From positions 1 to 31,633 of the IMG/VR virus record IMGVR_UViG_3300032294_001440: a stretch of DNA of 31,633 nt; one strand, written 5' to 3'. Positions 22,415-28,723 of this stretch are shown here, piece after piece. Below the pieces are notes generated by a model. That model saw only the letters and a program-made list of their open reading frames with translations, was not told the DNA's origin and did not search any database. Source of the DNA: a virus. The translations under genes were made by a program, and so were the position numbers. The first letter of the stretch is position 1. Each line of letters begins with the position of its first letter.

Positions 22415-23559
22415 ATACCATTCTCCAAGGCGACTGTATAGAAGTTCTAAAAACGCTTCCTGAAAATAGCGTTGATTCAATTGTCACTGACCCACCCTAT
22501 GGTCTTGAGTTCATGGGTAAGGATTGGGATGCTCCTTGGAAAAAATCAGAAGTTGTCAAAGTAACAGACAAATCAACAAACGGAATTTTTCACGATAAAG
22601 GTTTTAATCACGGAATTAGATTTTCTCGTGGTTTATTTGAAATGCAGGAGTTCCAAAAGTGGTGTGAGTCTTGGGCAAAAGAAGCCTATAGAGTTCTAAA
22701 GCCAGGCGGATATATTCTCGCCTTTGGCGGTTCTCGTACTTATCACAGACTTGCTAGTGGACTTGAAGATGCTGGATTTGAAATTCGTGACCAAATTATG
22801 TGGGTTTATGGCTCTGGGTTCCCGAAGTCAATGAATGTGGGTCTTGCTTTAGAAAAGAAAGGTTTAGACCCAGAAGAATATGCTGGTTGGGGAACTGCCC
22901 TCAAGCCGGCGCACGAGCCAATTGTTATGGCAAGAAAACCTTTAGAAGGAACTGTTGTAGATAATTTATTGGCTTGGGGAACTGGTGCTATTAATATTGA
23001 CGAGTCACGAGTGCCAGGTGAGCCTGTTCCAATTAATAAACTTGAAGAGTGGTCTGGATTTGGTCAAAAAACTGAGCCAGACTACGAACAAGAAATAAAT
23101 AGTAGTGGGCGCTTTCCAGCAAATCTTATTCACGATGGCAGTGATGAGGTGACAAAGTTGTTCCCACGTTCAAAGGGAGGAGCGTATCCAGCCAAGCGTG
23201 GAAAGGCAGTAGCAACAACTTTTGCATCTGGACAAGAAACTGAAGGTGGGTTCAGAGCAATGGGTGATGACGGCAGTGCTGCAAGATTCTTTTACTGCGC
23301 TAAAACAAATACCAAAGAAAGAAATGACGGACTAGGTAAAGAAAAGAACACACACCCAACCGTAAAACCTACCGAATTGATGCGCTACTTGATACGCTTG
23401 ATTACTCCTCCCGCTGGAGTTGTGCTTGACCCATTTATGGGTTCTGGCTCAACGGGAAGAGCAGCGGTGATTGATGGTTTTTCTTTTATAGGGATAGACC
23501 AAAACGCTGAGTATGTTGAGATAGCAAAGAAAAGGGTGGCTGCTGTAAATGAATTGTGA
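22411..23559 (+). CDS. Beta-class DNA methyltransferase (N6-A or N4-C)
   Basis: The 382-residue enzyme starts at ATG 22411 (a TTG six bases earlier is also open). Motif IV is TDPPYG (26-31) and comes before motif I (LDPFMGSGST, about 339-348), which defines the beta-class order. The central region (GGSRTYHRL, HEPIVMARKPLEG, THPTVKPTELMRYL) is typical of phage and type III/orphan methyltransferases. It transfers methyl from S-adenosylmethionine to the exocyclic amine of A or C in a specific site. No restriction gene accompanies it, so protection from host restriction or DNA marking is more likely. It has no ribosome-binding site of its own; it is coupled to the leader frame in element E. Confidence 0.9.
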   Translation: MNTILQGDCIEVLKTLPENSVDSIVTDPPYGLEFMGKDWDAPWKKSEVVKVTDKSTNGIFHDKGFNHGIRFSRGLFEMQEFQKWCESWAKEAYRVLKPGGYILAFGGSRTYHRLASGLEDAGFEIRDQIMWVYGSGFPKSMNVGLALEKKGLDPEEYAGWGTALKPAHEPIVMARKPLEGTVVDNLLAWGTGAINIDESRVPGEPVPINKLEEWSGFGQKTEPDYEQEINSSGRFPANLIHDGSDEVTKLFPRSKGGAYPAKRGKAVATTFASGQETEGGFRAMGDDGSAARFFYCAKTNTKERNDGLGKEKNTHPTVKPTELMRYLIRLITPPAGVVLDPFMGSGSTGRAAVIDGFSFIGIDQNAEYVEIAKKRVAAVNEL

Positions 23560-24487
23560 GATAAAGGTAGGAGATGTTCTTGCCAAAATTGCTGAGATAG
23601 GCGATAAAACAGTAGATACCTGCGTAACTTCTCCTCCTTATTGGGGTTTGCGTGATTACAACAACGACGGACAAATTGGACTAGAACAAGACCCAAATGA
23701 GTATGTAGAAAAGATGGTCCAAGTATTTAGAGAAGTAAAAAGGGTTCTCAAAGATGAAGGGACTTTGTGGCTCAATATTGGTGATAGTTACTCTGGTTCT
23801 GGAAAAGGACCTGCTGGAAACTTAGGAAAGAAACACAATGAGCGTCATCTAGAAAAGAAAACTGGTGGACTTGTTCCTGAAGGAACTAAGCCAAAAGATT
23901 TAGTTGGTATTCCATGGATGCTTGCTTTTGCTCTAAGAGCAGATGGTTGGTATCTAAGACAAGACATTATCTGGGCAAAACCAAATCCAATGCCAGAGTC
24001 TGTAAAAGATAGATGCACTAAGTCTCACGAATATGTTTTTCTTTTGAGCAAGTCTCCTAAATACTATTTTGATAGTGAGGCAATGAAAGAAGATGGAGTT
24101 ATTCCTGCTGGAACTAAAGGTGCTAAAGGTTCTGCCGAACGCCAAGGAATTCCAGGAGTAAATGCAAGACCTCCTGTTTATAAAGTTTATGATGGCAAAA
24201 GAAATAAAAGGGATGTTTGGTATGTAAAAACTAAACCTTTTCCTGGAGCGCATTTTGCTGTCATGCCAGAAGAACTCGTGGAGCCATGCGTTCTTGCTGG
24301 AAGCCCAGTCGGTGGTTTAGTTCTAGACCCATTTACTGGTTCTGGGACAGTAGGAGTTGTTTCTTTACGTCACGAAAGAAACTTTGTGGGTATAGAACTA
24401 AATCCCGAATATGCCGAGATGGCTAGAGAAAGAATAGGAACTGGAGAAAAAGATGGTGGACTTTCCTATCTGTCGTCACGTTTATGA
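23549..24487 (+). CDS. Second beta-class DNA methyltransferase (N4-cytosine type likely)
   Basis: The 312-residue enzyme overlaps the preceding methyltransferase by 11 nt. Motif IV is TSPPYWGLRDY (27-37), the Ser-Pro-Pro-Tyr form common in N4-cytosine methyltransferases. Motif I is LDPFTGSGTVG (about 259-269), again after motif IV. Between them is WLNIGDSYSG, a target-recognition part, and HEYVFLLSKSPKYYFD, common in this family. Methylation of a second site is expected. Because the two enzymes are coupled, they may mark the phage DNA together. The specificity cannot be read from sequence. Confidence 0.9.
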   Translation: MNCEIKVGDVLAKIAEIGDKTVDTCVTSPPYWGLRDYNNDGQIGLEQDPNEYVEKMVQVFREVKRVLKDEGTLWLNIGDSYSGSGKGPAGNLGKKHNERHLEKKTGGLVPEGTKPKDLVGIPWMLAFALRADGWYLRQDIIWAKPNPMPESVKDRCTKSHEYVFLLSKSPKYYFDSEAMKEDGVIPAGTKGAKGSAERQGIPGVNARPPVYKVYDGKRNKRDVWYVKTKPFPGAHFAVMPEELVEPCVLAGSPVGGLVLDPFTGSGTVGVVSLRHERNFVGIELNPEYAEMARERIGTGEKDGGLSYLSSRL

Positions 24488-24623
24488 AGAAGTAGAGAGT
24501 GACCCTTGCCAGTTTTGCGGAAAACCTAGCCATAGAATGAACTGGGTAGAAGAAAATAGAAAAATGAAGGAATGGAAAGAAGCCAATCCTGATGCTGAAT
24601 ATGAAGGGTGGATGTCTATATGA
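24453..24623 (+). CDS. 56-residue Cys/His microprotein in the methyltransferase operon
   Basis: ATG 24453 lies inside the end of the methyltransferase gene, with GGAG 6 nt upstream. The N-terminus has ICRHVYEE and DPCQFCGKPSHRMNW, a C-x-H...C-x2-C...H zinc-site pattern. The C-terminal half is acidic and Trp-rich. The stop overlaps the next start by ATGA. It is probably a small zinc-binding adaptor; no family is recognised. Confidence 0.7.
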   Translation: MVDFPICRHVYEEVESDPCQFCGKPSHRMNWVEENRKMKEWKEANPDAEYEGWMSI

Positions 24624-24757
24624 ATGAGTTTTGGTGGTTTGCTGCTGGAATAATTATAGGAGTTTTACTAGATATTCCTATAGTAAAGATATTATTGCGA
24701 CCAGTGAATAAAAAGATTGCTCATATTGAAAAGCGCATTGGTAATAAAAGTGAGTAA
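24620..24757 (+). CDS. 45-residue single-pass membrane protein
   Basis: ATG 24620 overlaps the upstream stop (ATGA). Residues about 5-27 are hydrophobic (WWFAAGIIIGVLLDIPIV), followed by a basic, helical tail (NKKIAHIEKRIGNKSE). It is tightly packed in the operon between two Cys-containing microproteins. The function is unknown. Confidence 0.65.
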   Translation: MNEFWWFAAGIIIGVLLDIPIVKILLRPVNKKIAHIEKRIGNKSE

Positions 24758-24932
24758 GTGGAAGTGTCCCTGCAATGGGTGTGCCAAAGCACGCAATCAA
24801 ATCATTGATGAGATTATAGAAATATTAGATGGCGGTGGTGACGCTTATTTTAGGATGCACTCGCTAAGAGAGTTTATCCATAAAGAAAGACCAAAGAAGA
24901 AAACTACTCCACGTCCAAATCAGACGGGTTGA
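24750..24932 (+). CDS. 60-residue Cys-rich microprotein
   Basis: The start is probably GTG 24750, overlapping the previous gene by 8 nt. The N-terminus has KCPCNGCAKAR, C-x-C-x2-C, then a helical segment (NQIIDEIIEILDGG) and a basic tail (KERPKKKTTPRPNQ). It looks like a small nucleic-acid-binding zinc protein. Its 3' end overlaps the convergent gene at 24904. Confidence 0.65.
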   Translation: MSKWKCPCNGCAKARNQIIDEIIEILDGGGDAYFRMHSLREFIHKERPKKKTTPRPNQTG

Positions 24933-25131
24933 TAGGAACTTCATCGTGCTCGTCATAAATATCTAGAGCACTCTCTATAAAGTTATCTTCGTGTTCTCTA
25001 AAGTGATGGGCACAAAAGTATAAATCTCCGTTATTGAATACAACCATAAATACTGCTTTTCCGATACACCTGTCGCAGCGCTCTAACGGTCCAATAACTT
25101 TCACGGTCTTCGGAGCCTCTGTGCTTATCAT
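24904..25131 (-). CDS. DUF7455-like actinobacterial zinc-binding protein
   Basis: The 75-residue protein has RCDRCIGKAVFMVVFNNGDL followed by YFCAHHFREHE, matching the small actinobacterial DUF7455 pattern, in which CDRC and CxHH bind one metal. Its biochemical role is unknown, but the family is nearly confined to actinobacteria and their phages. ATG 25131 is 2 nt after the upstream stop, so it is probably co-transcribed with the DUF3039-like gene. The 3' end overlaps the convergent gene at 24932 by 29 nt. Confidence 0.8.
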   Translation of the reverse strand: MISTEAPKTVKVIGPLERCDRCIGKAVFMVVFNNGDLYFCAHHFREHEDNFIESALDIYDEHDEVPINPSDLDVE

Positions 25132-25133
25132 TG

Positions 25134-25370
25134 TTAGTTTCCACCAGTTGACATCATCGAGAATAGTTCCTTACATGTTGGGCAGATTGGATACTTTTCT
25201 GGGTCACGGGATGGAACCCAGACCTTTCCGCAGAGGGCGATAACTGGCTCCCCAAAAACCATTGAACGGGTAGCAGCATCTTTTTCAACATAGTGAGCAA
25301 AACGGTCATGTTCACCCGTGTCATCTACAAGGAGGGTGTCGGTGTCTACATCAAAGACTGTTTCACTCAT
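25134..25370 (-). CDS. DUF3039-like actinobacterial protein
   Basis: The 78-residue protein carries the signature of the actinobacterial DUF3039 family: DRFAHYVEKDAA, then GEPVIALCGKVWVPSRDPEK, then CPTCKELF. The Cys residues probably bind zinc. The role is unknown. The start has TAAACT 7 nt upstream and no ribosome-binding site, so a leaderless mRNA is likely. The gene lies about 50 nt downstream of the tRNA gene on the same strand. Confidence 0.85.
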   Translation of the reverse strand: MSETVFDVDTDTLLVDDTGEHDRFAHYVEKDAATRSMVFGEPVIALCGKVWVPSRDPEKYPICPTCKELFSMMSTGGN

Positions 25371-25422
25371 AGTGTTAAGTTTAACTGTTTCATCTCTACG
25401 TTATTGGTGCGACACGTCAAAT

Positions 25423-25496
25423 TGGAGCGGGTGACGGTAATCGAAACCGCACTATCTGCTTGGAAGGCAGAAGTTCTACCATTGAACTACACCCGC
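25423..25496 (-). tRNA. tRNA-Gly (anticodon UCC), CCA encoded
   Basis: The minus strand folds into a full cloverleaf of 74 nt. Acceptor GCGGGTG pairs with CACCCGC; the D-arm is GTTC/GAAC; the anticodon arm is TCTGC, loop CTTCCAA, GCAGA; the T-arm is GCGGT, TTCGATT, ACCGT; then T and an encoded CCA. The anticodon UCC reads GGA and GGG. GGA is the dominant glycine codon in the collagen-like tail genes, a plausible reason to carry this tRNA. Confidence 0.95.
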
Positions 25497-25541
25497 GTGT
25501 TTACTCCTATACCCTAACACAATATGCTCTAGAATTCTTCT

Positions 25542-25712
25542 ATGGCTAAAGGAAAAGGTGGAGTAAGCGCTCCCGCAAAAGTTATGAGTGGGGCTAATCG
25601 TCCCAACGGTAAAGCATATAAGAAAACTATTTGGACTCTTGTTTTCAATGAAAAGCGTGGTCGCTACAAACTAAAGAAAGTTCCTAATCCAAGACTTTCT
25701 GGCGCTAAGTAA
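25542..25712 (+). CDS. 56-residue basic protein, probably leaderless
   Basis: ATG 25542 has TAGAAT exactly 6 nt upstream and no ribosome-binding site. The protein is rich in Lys and Gly (MAKGKGGVSAPAKVM, KKTIWTLVFNEKRGRYKLKK) and has a short beta-hairpin-like centre. It may bind nucleic acid. The stop directly abuts the convergent stop at 25713. No family is recognised. Confidence 0.7.
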   Translation: MAKGKGGVSAPAKVMSGANRPNGKAYKKTIWTLVFNEKRGRYKLKKVPNPRLSGAK

Positions 25713-25880
25713 TTATCCTCCAGTGGAGTAAAAACCACGGCCCTTAAACTGAACCGCCGGTGCTGTCCAAACTCTTTTCATAGTCCTAAAGCACGCTGGG
25801 CATTCTGGACCAACTTCAAAATGAATTTGAGTTTCAGTAAGTTGTTGGCAGTGCTCGCACTGATATTCGTAGATAGCCAC
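25713..25880 (-). CDS. FmdB-family zinc ribbon protein
   Basis: The 55-residue protein from GTG 25880 has the typical order of the FmdB family: MAIYEYQCEHCQQ at the start, CPACFRTMKRVW in the middle and VQFKGRGFYSTGG at the end. Two CxxC knuckles form one zinc site. The family is named from a putative regulator; its molecular role in phages is not settled. It follows a 31-residue membrane peptide by one nucleotide. Confidence 0.85.
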   Translation of the reverse strand: MAIYEYQCEHCQQLTETQIHFEVGPECPACFRTMKRVWTAPAVQFKGRGFYSTGG

Positions 25881-25881
25881 T

Positions 25882-25977
25882 TTACTTCTTTCCGTATTTT
25901 TGCCAGATATACATGACTACCATTCCCGATATAAAACAATATAGCGGGAAGATAAGCGTTAGAAAGAGTTCTCTCAT
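25882..25977 (-). CDS. 31-residue membrane peptide
   Basis: The frame runs from ATG 25975-25977 to TAA 25882. It is almost entirely hydrophobic up to residue 25 (ELFLTLIFPLYCFISGMVVM), with a basic end QKYGKK. TATAGT lies exactly 6 nt before ATG, so it could have its own leaderless mRNA. It sits between the FmdB-like gene and the nuclease/lysis genes. The function is unknown. Confidence 0.55.
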   Translation of the reverse strand: MRELFLTLIFPLYCFISGMVVMYIWQKYGKK

Positions 25978-25984
25978 CGGAGAA

Positions 25985-26395
25985 CTATAGCGTTCCAGCC
26001 GCTTTTCTCTTGGTTTCTAGAGCAGCAAAATCTTTAATTTTTGTTTCGCCCATATATGACCAAGCGTAACCGCCAGCAATGAGTGCTTCGTTAACAGAAA
26101 GTTCTGCGCCATCAAGATAAAGCCATCCAAGGATGCGACCATACTTTTCAGTAGAGTCTGGCTTTTGAGTTTTAATTACGATGTCAGTAGCAACTGAAAG
26201 ACGCTTCTTGAGTTCTTCTTTTACTTCAAGACCAAGTTTCTTTTCTTTAGCATCAGTTGTGCGAGATTCTGGAGTATCAATTCCAGCAAGACGAACTCTT
26301 TGATAGTAAGAGACATTAAAACCTAGGTCAATGTCAACATCAATAGTGTCTCCATCAACAACCTTATGAACTTTCTTTACGCGATAGATATACAT
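25985..26395 (-). CDS. Thermonuclease (staphylococcal nuclease-like)
   Basis: The 136-residue protein contains the SNase motifs VDGDTIDVD (13-21), RLAGIDTPES (35-44) and KYGRILG (84-90). The catalytic Arg35, Glu43 and Arg87 and Ca-ligand candidates Asp21 and Asp40 fall at the same numbers as in the staphylococcal enzyme. It is a Ca-dependent nuclease cutting DNA and RNA. No signal peptide is present, so it should act in the cytoplasm, perhaps degrading host nucleic acid. Its start overlaps the endolysin stop by TAATG, with AGGA 9 nt upstream. Confidence 0.9.
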   Translation of the reverse strand: MYIYRVKKVHKVVDGDTIDVDIDLGFNVSYYQRVRLAGIDTPESRTTDAKEKKLGLEVKEELKKRLSVATDIVIKTQKPDSTEKYGRILGWLYLDGAELSVNEALIAGGYAWSYMGETKIKDFAALETKRKAAGTL

Positions 26396-27036
26396 TATTT
26401 AATTTCCTGACCACAAGAAGAGCATGTCTTTTTCTTAGGCGCTACCTTTTGTGCTGTTGATGGTGCTGATTTTGGTGCAGCAGAAGCGGATGCTCCTCCT
26501 GTTTTGAACTTAGGACGACCAAAGCCGACAATAGAAATTTGAACTCCCTTTGAGTTCTTCTTGTAGGCTCTTAGTTGCTTACAGCACTCTCCACCATTTC
26601 GCTGGCTTCCGCCCTTGCGATTAGTAGTGTTGCCTTCAATGCACCAAACAGTTCCGTCTTCATTGTCTTCAATAACAATTCCAACGTGACTAATACGATT
26701 AACGCCATCTGCCGGAAAATCAAAATAGGCAATGTCTCCTGCCTCTGGGTCAGCAACATCTGTATCAATCCAAGCGTTAGCCTTCTTAAATGCTGCGGCT
26801 CCCGCTGGGGTATAAACAGTATTAGGAACTTTTACGCCGGCTTCGTTTGCACACCAGTTAACGAAACTTCCGCACCAAGGTTGGAAGTTAGCCTTTGCAT
26901 AAGCGCCATACTTTGTTTCGTTATCCTTAGGACCTTCAATGTAGCCAACCTGAGACTTAGCAACCTGAACAAAGCGAGCAACGCTACCTTGTGGTTTTGA
27001 GTCCGATGGTGCTGGAACTGGAAAATCTTGTGACAT
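26395..27036 (-). CDS. CHAP-domain endolysin with C-terminal zinc ribbon
   Basis: The 213-residue lysin has a CHAP peptidase domain at about 20-175. The nucleophile Cys55 is in PWCGSFVNWC, the general base His117 in RISHVGIV, and the third polar residue in IEGNTT (134-138). GDIAYFDFP is also typical. A flexible Ala/Ser/Pro/Lys linker (177-203) leads to a two-Cys knuckle, CSSCGQEIK (205-213), possibly a wall- or partner-binding tag. It cleaves peptidoglycan peptides or the amide bond at lysis. AAGGA precedes ATG 27036, which overlaps the upstream stop (TAATG). The genes just upstream are membrane proteins of a lysis cassette. Confidence 0.9.
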   Translation of the reverse strand: MSQDFPVPAPSDSKPQGSVARFVQVAKSQVGYIEGPKDNETKYGAYAKANFQPWCGSFVNWCANEAGVKVPNTVYTPAGAAAFKKANAWIDTDVADPEAGDIAYFDFPADGVNRISHVGIVIEDNEDGTVWCIEGNTTNRKGGSQRNGGECCKQLRAYKKNSKGVQISIVGFGRPKFKTGGASASAAPKSAPSTAQKVAPKKKTCSSCGQEIK

Positions 27037-27113
27037 TACTTAATATCCTTCCAAAAAGCGACTAATAAAATAATTATTGGTCCAAAAATAATTGAAGCCT
27101 GTATTAGGTTCAA
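27036..27113 (-). CDS. 25-residue hydrophobic peptide in the lysis cassette
   Basis: The frame starts at TTG 27111-27113, directly after the upstream TAA, with AAGGA 4 nt before it, and ends by overlapping the endolysin ATG. Residues 3-21 are hydrophobic (LIQASIIFGPIIILLVAFW), then KDIK. Size, location and the ribosome-binding site suggest a real membrane microprotein, perhaps a small holin or antiholin. The non-ATG start keeps confidence moderate. Confidence 0.5.
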   Translation of the reverse strand: MNLIQASIIFGPIIILLVAFWKDIK

Positions 27114-27290
27114 TTAGTCCTTGTCCTCTTCATCATCAAAGAAAGATTTAGACTTTTTTGTTTCTTCTTCTTTCTTTGCTTTTTCTGCTGCTTCACGAGC
27201 ATCGCGTTCTGCTTTGTCTGCTGCTGCTACTTTTGCTGCTGCTTCTGCTGCTTCCGCTGCTGCTTTTTGTGCTGCTCTAATGGCTCCCAT
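27114..27290 (-). CDS. 58-residue Ala/Lys/Glu coiled-coil protein
   Basis: ATG 27290 has AAGGAG 5 nt upstream and lies 2 nt after the holin-like stop. The sequence is almost pure helix (AAQKAAAEAAEAAAKVAAAD, then KAERDAREAAEKAKKEE), ending in an acidic tail FFDDEEDKD. It may be a partner or scaffold of the lysis membrane proteins. No family is recognised. Confidence 0.7.
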   Translation of the reverse strand: MGAIRAAQKAAAEAAEAAAKVAAADKAERDAREAAEKAKKEEETKKSKSFFDDEEDKD

Positions 27291-27292
27291 GA

Positions 27293-27736
27293 TTACTCCT
27301 TATCCCAGTCGGTATCAACTGGCTTCTCTTCTGGCATTGCGCCATCTGGTTTTGCCGCAAGACGTGCCGCTGTTGCGTCAATCTCTGCGTCAACTTTCTT
27401 TTCTGCAATCTCTAGTTCAGACTCTAGTTTTTTGTCTGCCTGAGTGTTTTTAGCATCCATCTCTTTGTTTTGAAGTTGGGCTGCCATAATGTCTTTAGCA
27501 CCTGAGTTTCCAATAAGGAGACCAGCCAAAGTTCCTGTAATAAATGTTGCGACAGAACCAAGCACGTTGAAGAACATCTTGTCGTTCTCAGACTGTTGAT
27601 TGATTGGCTGAGATACAAAAAGAAGTCCATAAAGGATTCCGATTGCTGTTAGTAAAAGAATTCCGCCAAGTGTGATGCCTAGAATAAATTTTAAGCGAGC
27701 ATCTAACTCTGCTGGGGATAACCTGTCTTTAGCCAT
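27293..27736 (-). CDS. Holin-like membrane protein with coiled-coil tail
   Basis: The 147-residue protein has two hydrophobic segments, about 16-41 (FILGITLGGILLLTAIGILY) and 57-75 (VLGSVATFITGTLAGLLIG). A long helical region rich in Lys/Glu follows (90-130). Two membrane helices directly upstream of the endolysin suggest a holin, which would let the lysin reach the wall. The coiled-coil tail is longer than in most holins. The start lies inside the end of the lipoprotein gene (8-nt overlap). Confidence 0.7.
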   Translation of the reverse strand: MAKDRLSPAELDARLKFILGITLGGILLLTAIGILYGLLFVSQPINQQSENDKMFFNVLGSVATFITGTLAGLLIGNSGAKDIMAAQLQNKEMDAKNTQADKKLESELEIAEKKVDAEIDATAARLAAKPDGAMPEEKPVDTDWDKE

Positions 27737-27959
27737 TGTTTGTTCCGTCCGTTGTAGTTACATCTGTTGGTGGGTTCACAATGTCTTCGCCAACTAAATC
27801 TTCAGGGCAGGTTCCAGCAACTTCACAAACGGGTGGCTTACATTCCGCATTTTCCCAATTAGTAGGGTCCTGACATGGGTAGCGATAATGACCTTGATAG
27901 CCGCACCCTGTAAGGGATAGGCAGACCAAGGTAAGCGCTGCTAATAACCTTTTTGACAT
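27729..27959 (-). CDS. Small lipoprotein
   Basis: I choose ATG 27957-27959 (76 residues), with GGAGGA upstream; a TTG at 27977 would place the ribosome-binding site inside the gene. The N-terminus is a lipoprotein signal peptide (MSKRLLAALTLVCLSLTGC) with Cys19 in the lipobox LTGC. The mature part has six further cysteines, probably disulfide-bonded (RYPCQDPTNW, CEVAGTC). Lipoproteins of this plan occur beside holin/lysin genes in other phages, though the role is not settled. Confidence 0.8.
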   Translation of the reverse strand: MSKRLLAALTLVCLSLTGCGYQGHYRYPCQDPTNWENAECKPPVCEVAGTCPEDLVGEDIVNPPTDVTTTDGTNNG

Positions 27960-28007
27960 TGTGTCCTCCAGAGACAATTCTACTGTTGGACGAAAAAGGT
28001 GATTTTG

Positions 28008-28397
28008 TTATGAAGGAAGAGTTCCCTCTTCTAGAAGGACAAAACCAGTCTCTCGGTCATAGATACGATAGTCAGCGCTGACAACATCAAACTTACGATG
28101 AACTGCTTCTAGGACTACATCCTTATCTAAGGAACCGCAGGTGTAAAGGTCAAACTGAAGACGGGCTGGTTGTTCTTCATCCCAGACGTGGAAAGCAATA
28201 TGGCTGGTTTCAATACCAACAATTGCTGTAACTCCCTGATTTCCAGGGGTATTGACGTAAGTTGCGTGAGGTCCCATAAGAACCTTCATACCAACTCTGT
28301 CTACTAAATCTGAAAGAAACTCTGTTGCTTCCTCAAAGCGATTGAGCGGGTTGTTGACCCGAGCATTGATGAGGATGTGCTTGTGTTCTACTGCCAT
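28008..28397 (-). CDS. speD: S-adenosylmethionine decarboxylase-like (SpeD) pyruvoyl enzyme
   Basis: The 129-residue protein has the core of prokaryotic SpeD enzymes. TSHIAFHVWDE (64-74) contains Ser65, expected to be cleaved to form the pyruvoyl cofactor, and His70. DLYTCG (83-88) contains Cys87, matching the catalytic Cys. Canonical enzymes decarboxylate S-adenosylmethionine to give the aminopropyl donor for spermidine. SpeD homologues that have changed to ornithine or arginine decarboxylation are also known, including in phages. Here Thr64 replaces the usual Glu before the cleaved Ser, so the substrate is uncertain. The start overlaps the whiB-like gene by 10 nt. Confidence 0.85.
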   Translation of the reverse strand: MAVEHKHILINARVNNPLNRFEEATEFLSDLVDRVGMKVLMGPHATYVNTPGNQGVTAIVGIETSHIAFHVWDEEQPARLQFDLYTCGSLDKDVVLEAVHRKFDVVSADYRIYDRETGFVLLEEGTLPS

Positions 28398-28723
28398 GGG
28401 TCCGACTCCTTATGTCTTGAAATGAGGTCCAAGTTTAGCGGGTCTGAGTCAGGTGTTAGTTCTTTTATGAGGGAGAGGGGGACAAGTGTCTTACCTTCTA
28501 TCCCGTGCTTGCTCCTGTAGTCGTCTCTTTCATTCTTAGTAGTTCCTGCCCATAACCCAAAGACTGCATACTCTATGGAGTAATCAAAGCACTCTTGTTT
28601 TGCTGGACAGGAGTCGCACATCCGCTTTAGTTGGTCTAGATATAAATAGTTACTATTTTCATCCTCTGTAAAAAACAAATCCGTTTCTATCCCAAGACAA
28701 GACGGAGTGTTTTTGAAGAGCAC
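28388..28723 (-). CDS. WhiB-family Fe-S transcription regulator
   Basis: The 111-residue protein from GTG 28723 has the WhiB signature: Cys9, then CDSCPAKQEC (36-45, giving C-x2-C-x5-C), the four ligands of a [4Fe-4S] cluster. GLWAGT (57-62), the conserved turn, follows. The C-terminal part is longer than in many phage WhiB proteins and ends acidic/polar. WhiB proteins bind the main sigma factor and reprogram transcription; the family is actinobacteria-specific. Start and upstream stop overlap (TAGTG), with AAAGGA before, so it is co-translated with the reductase. Confidence 0.93.
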   Translation of the reverse strand: MLFKNTPSCLGIETDLFFTEDENSNYLYLDQLKRMCDSCPAKQECFDYSIEYAVFGLWAGTTKNERDDYRSKHGIEGKTLVPLSLIKELTPDSDPLNLDLISRHKESDPWQ

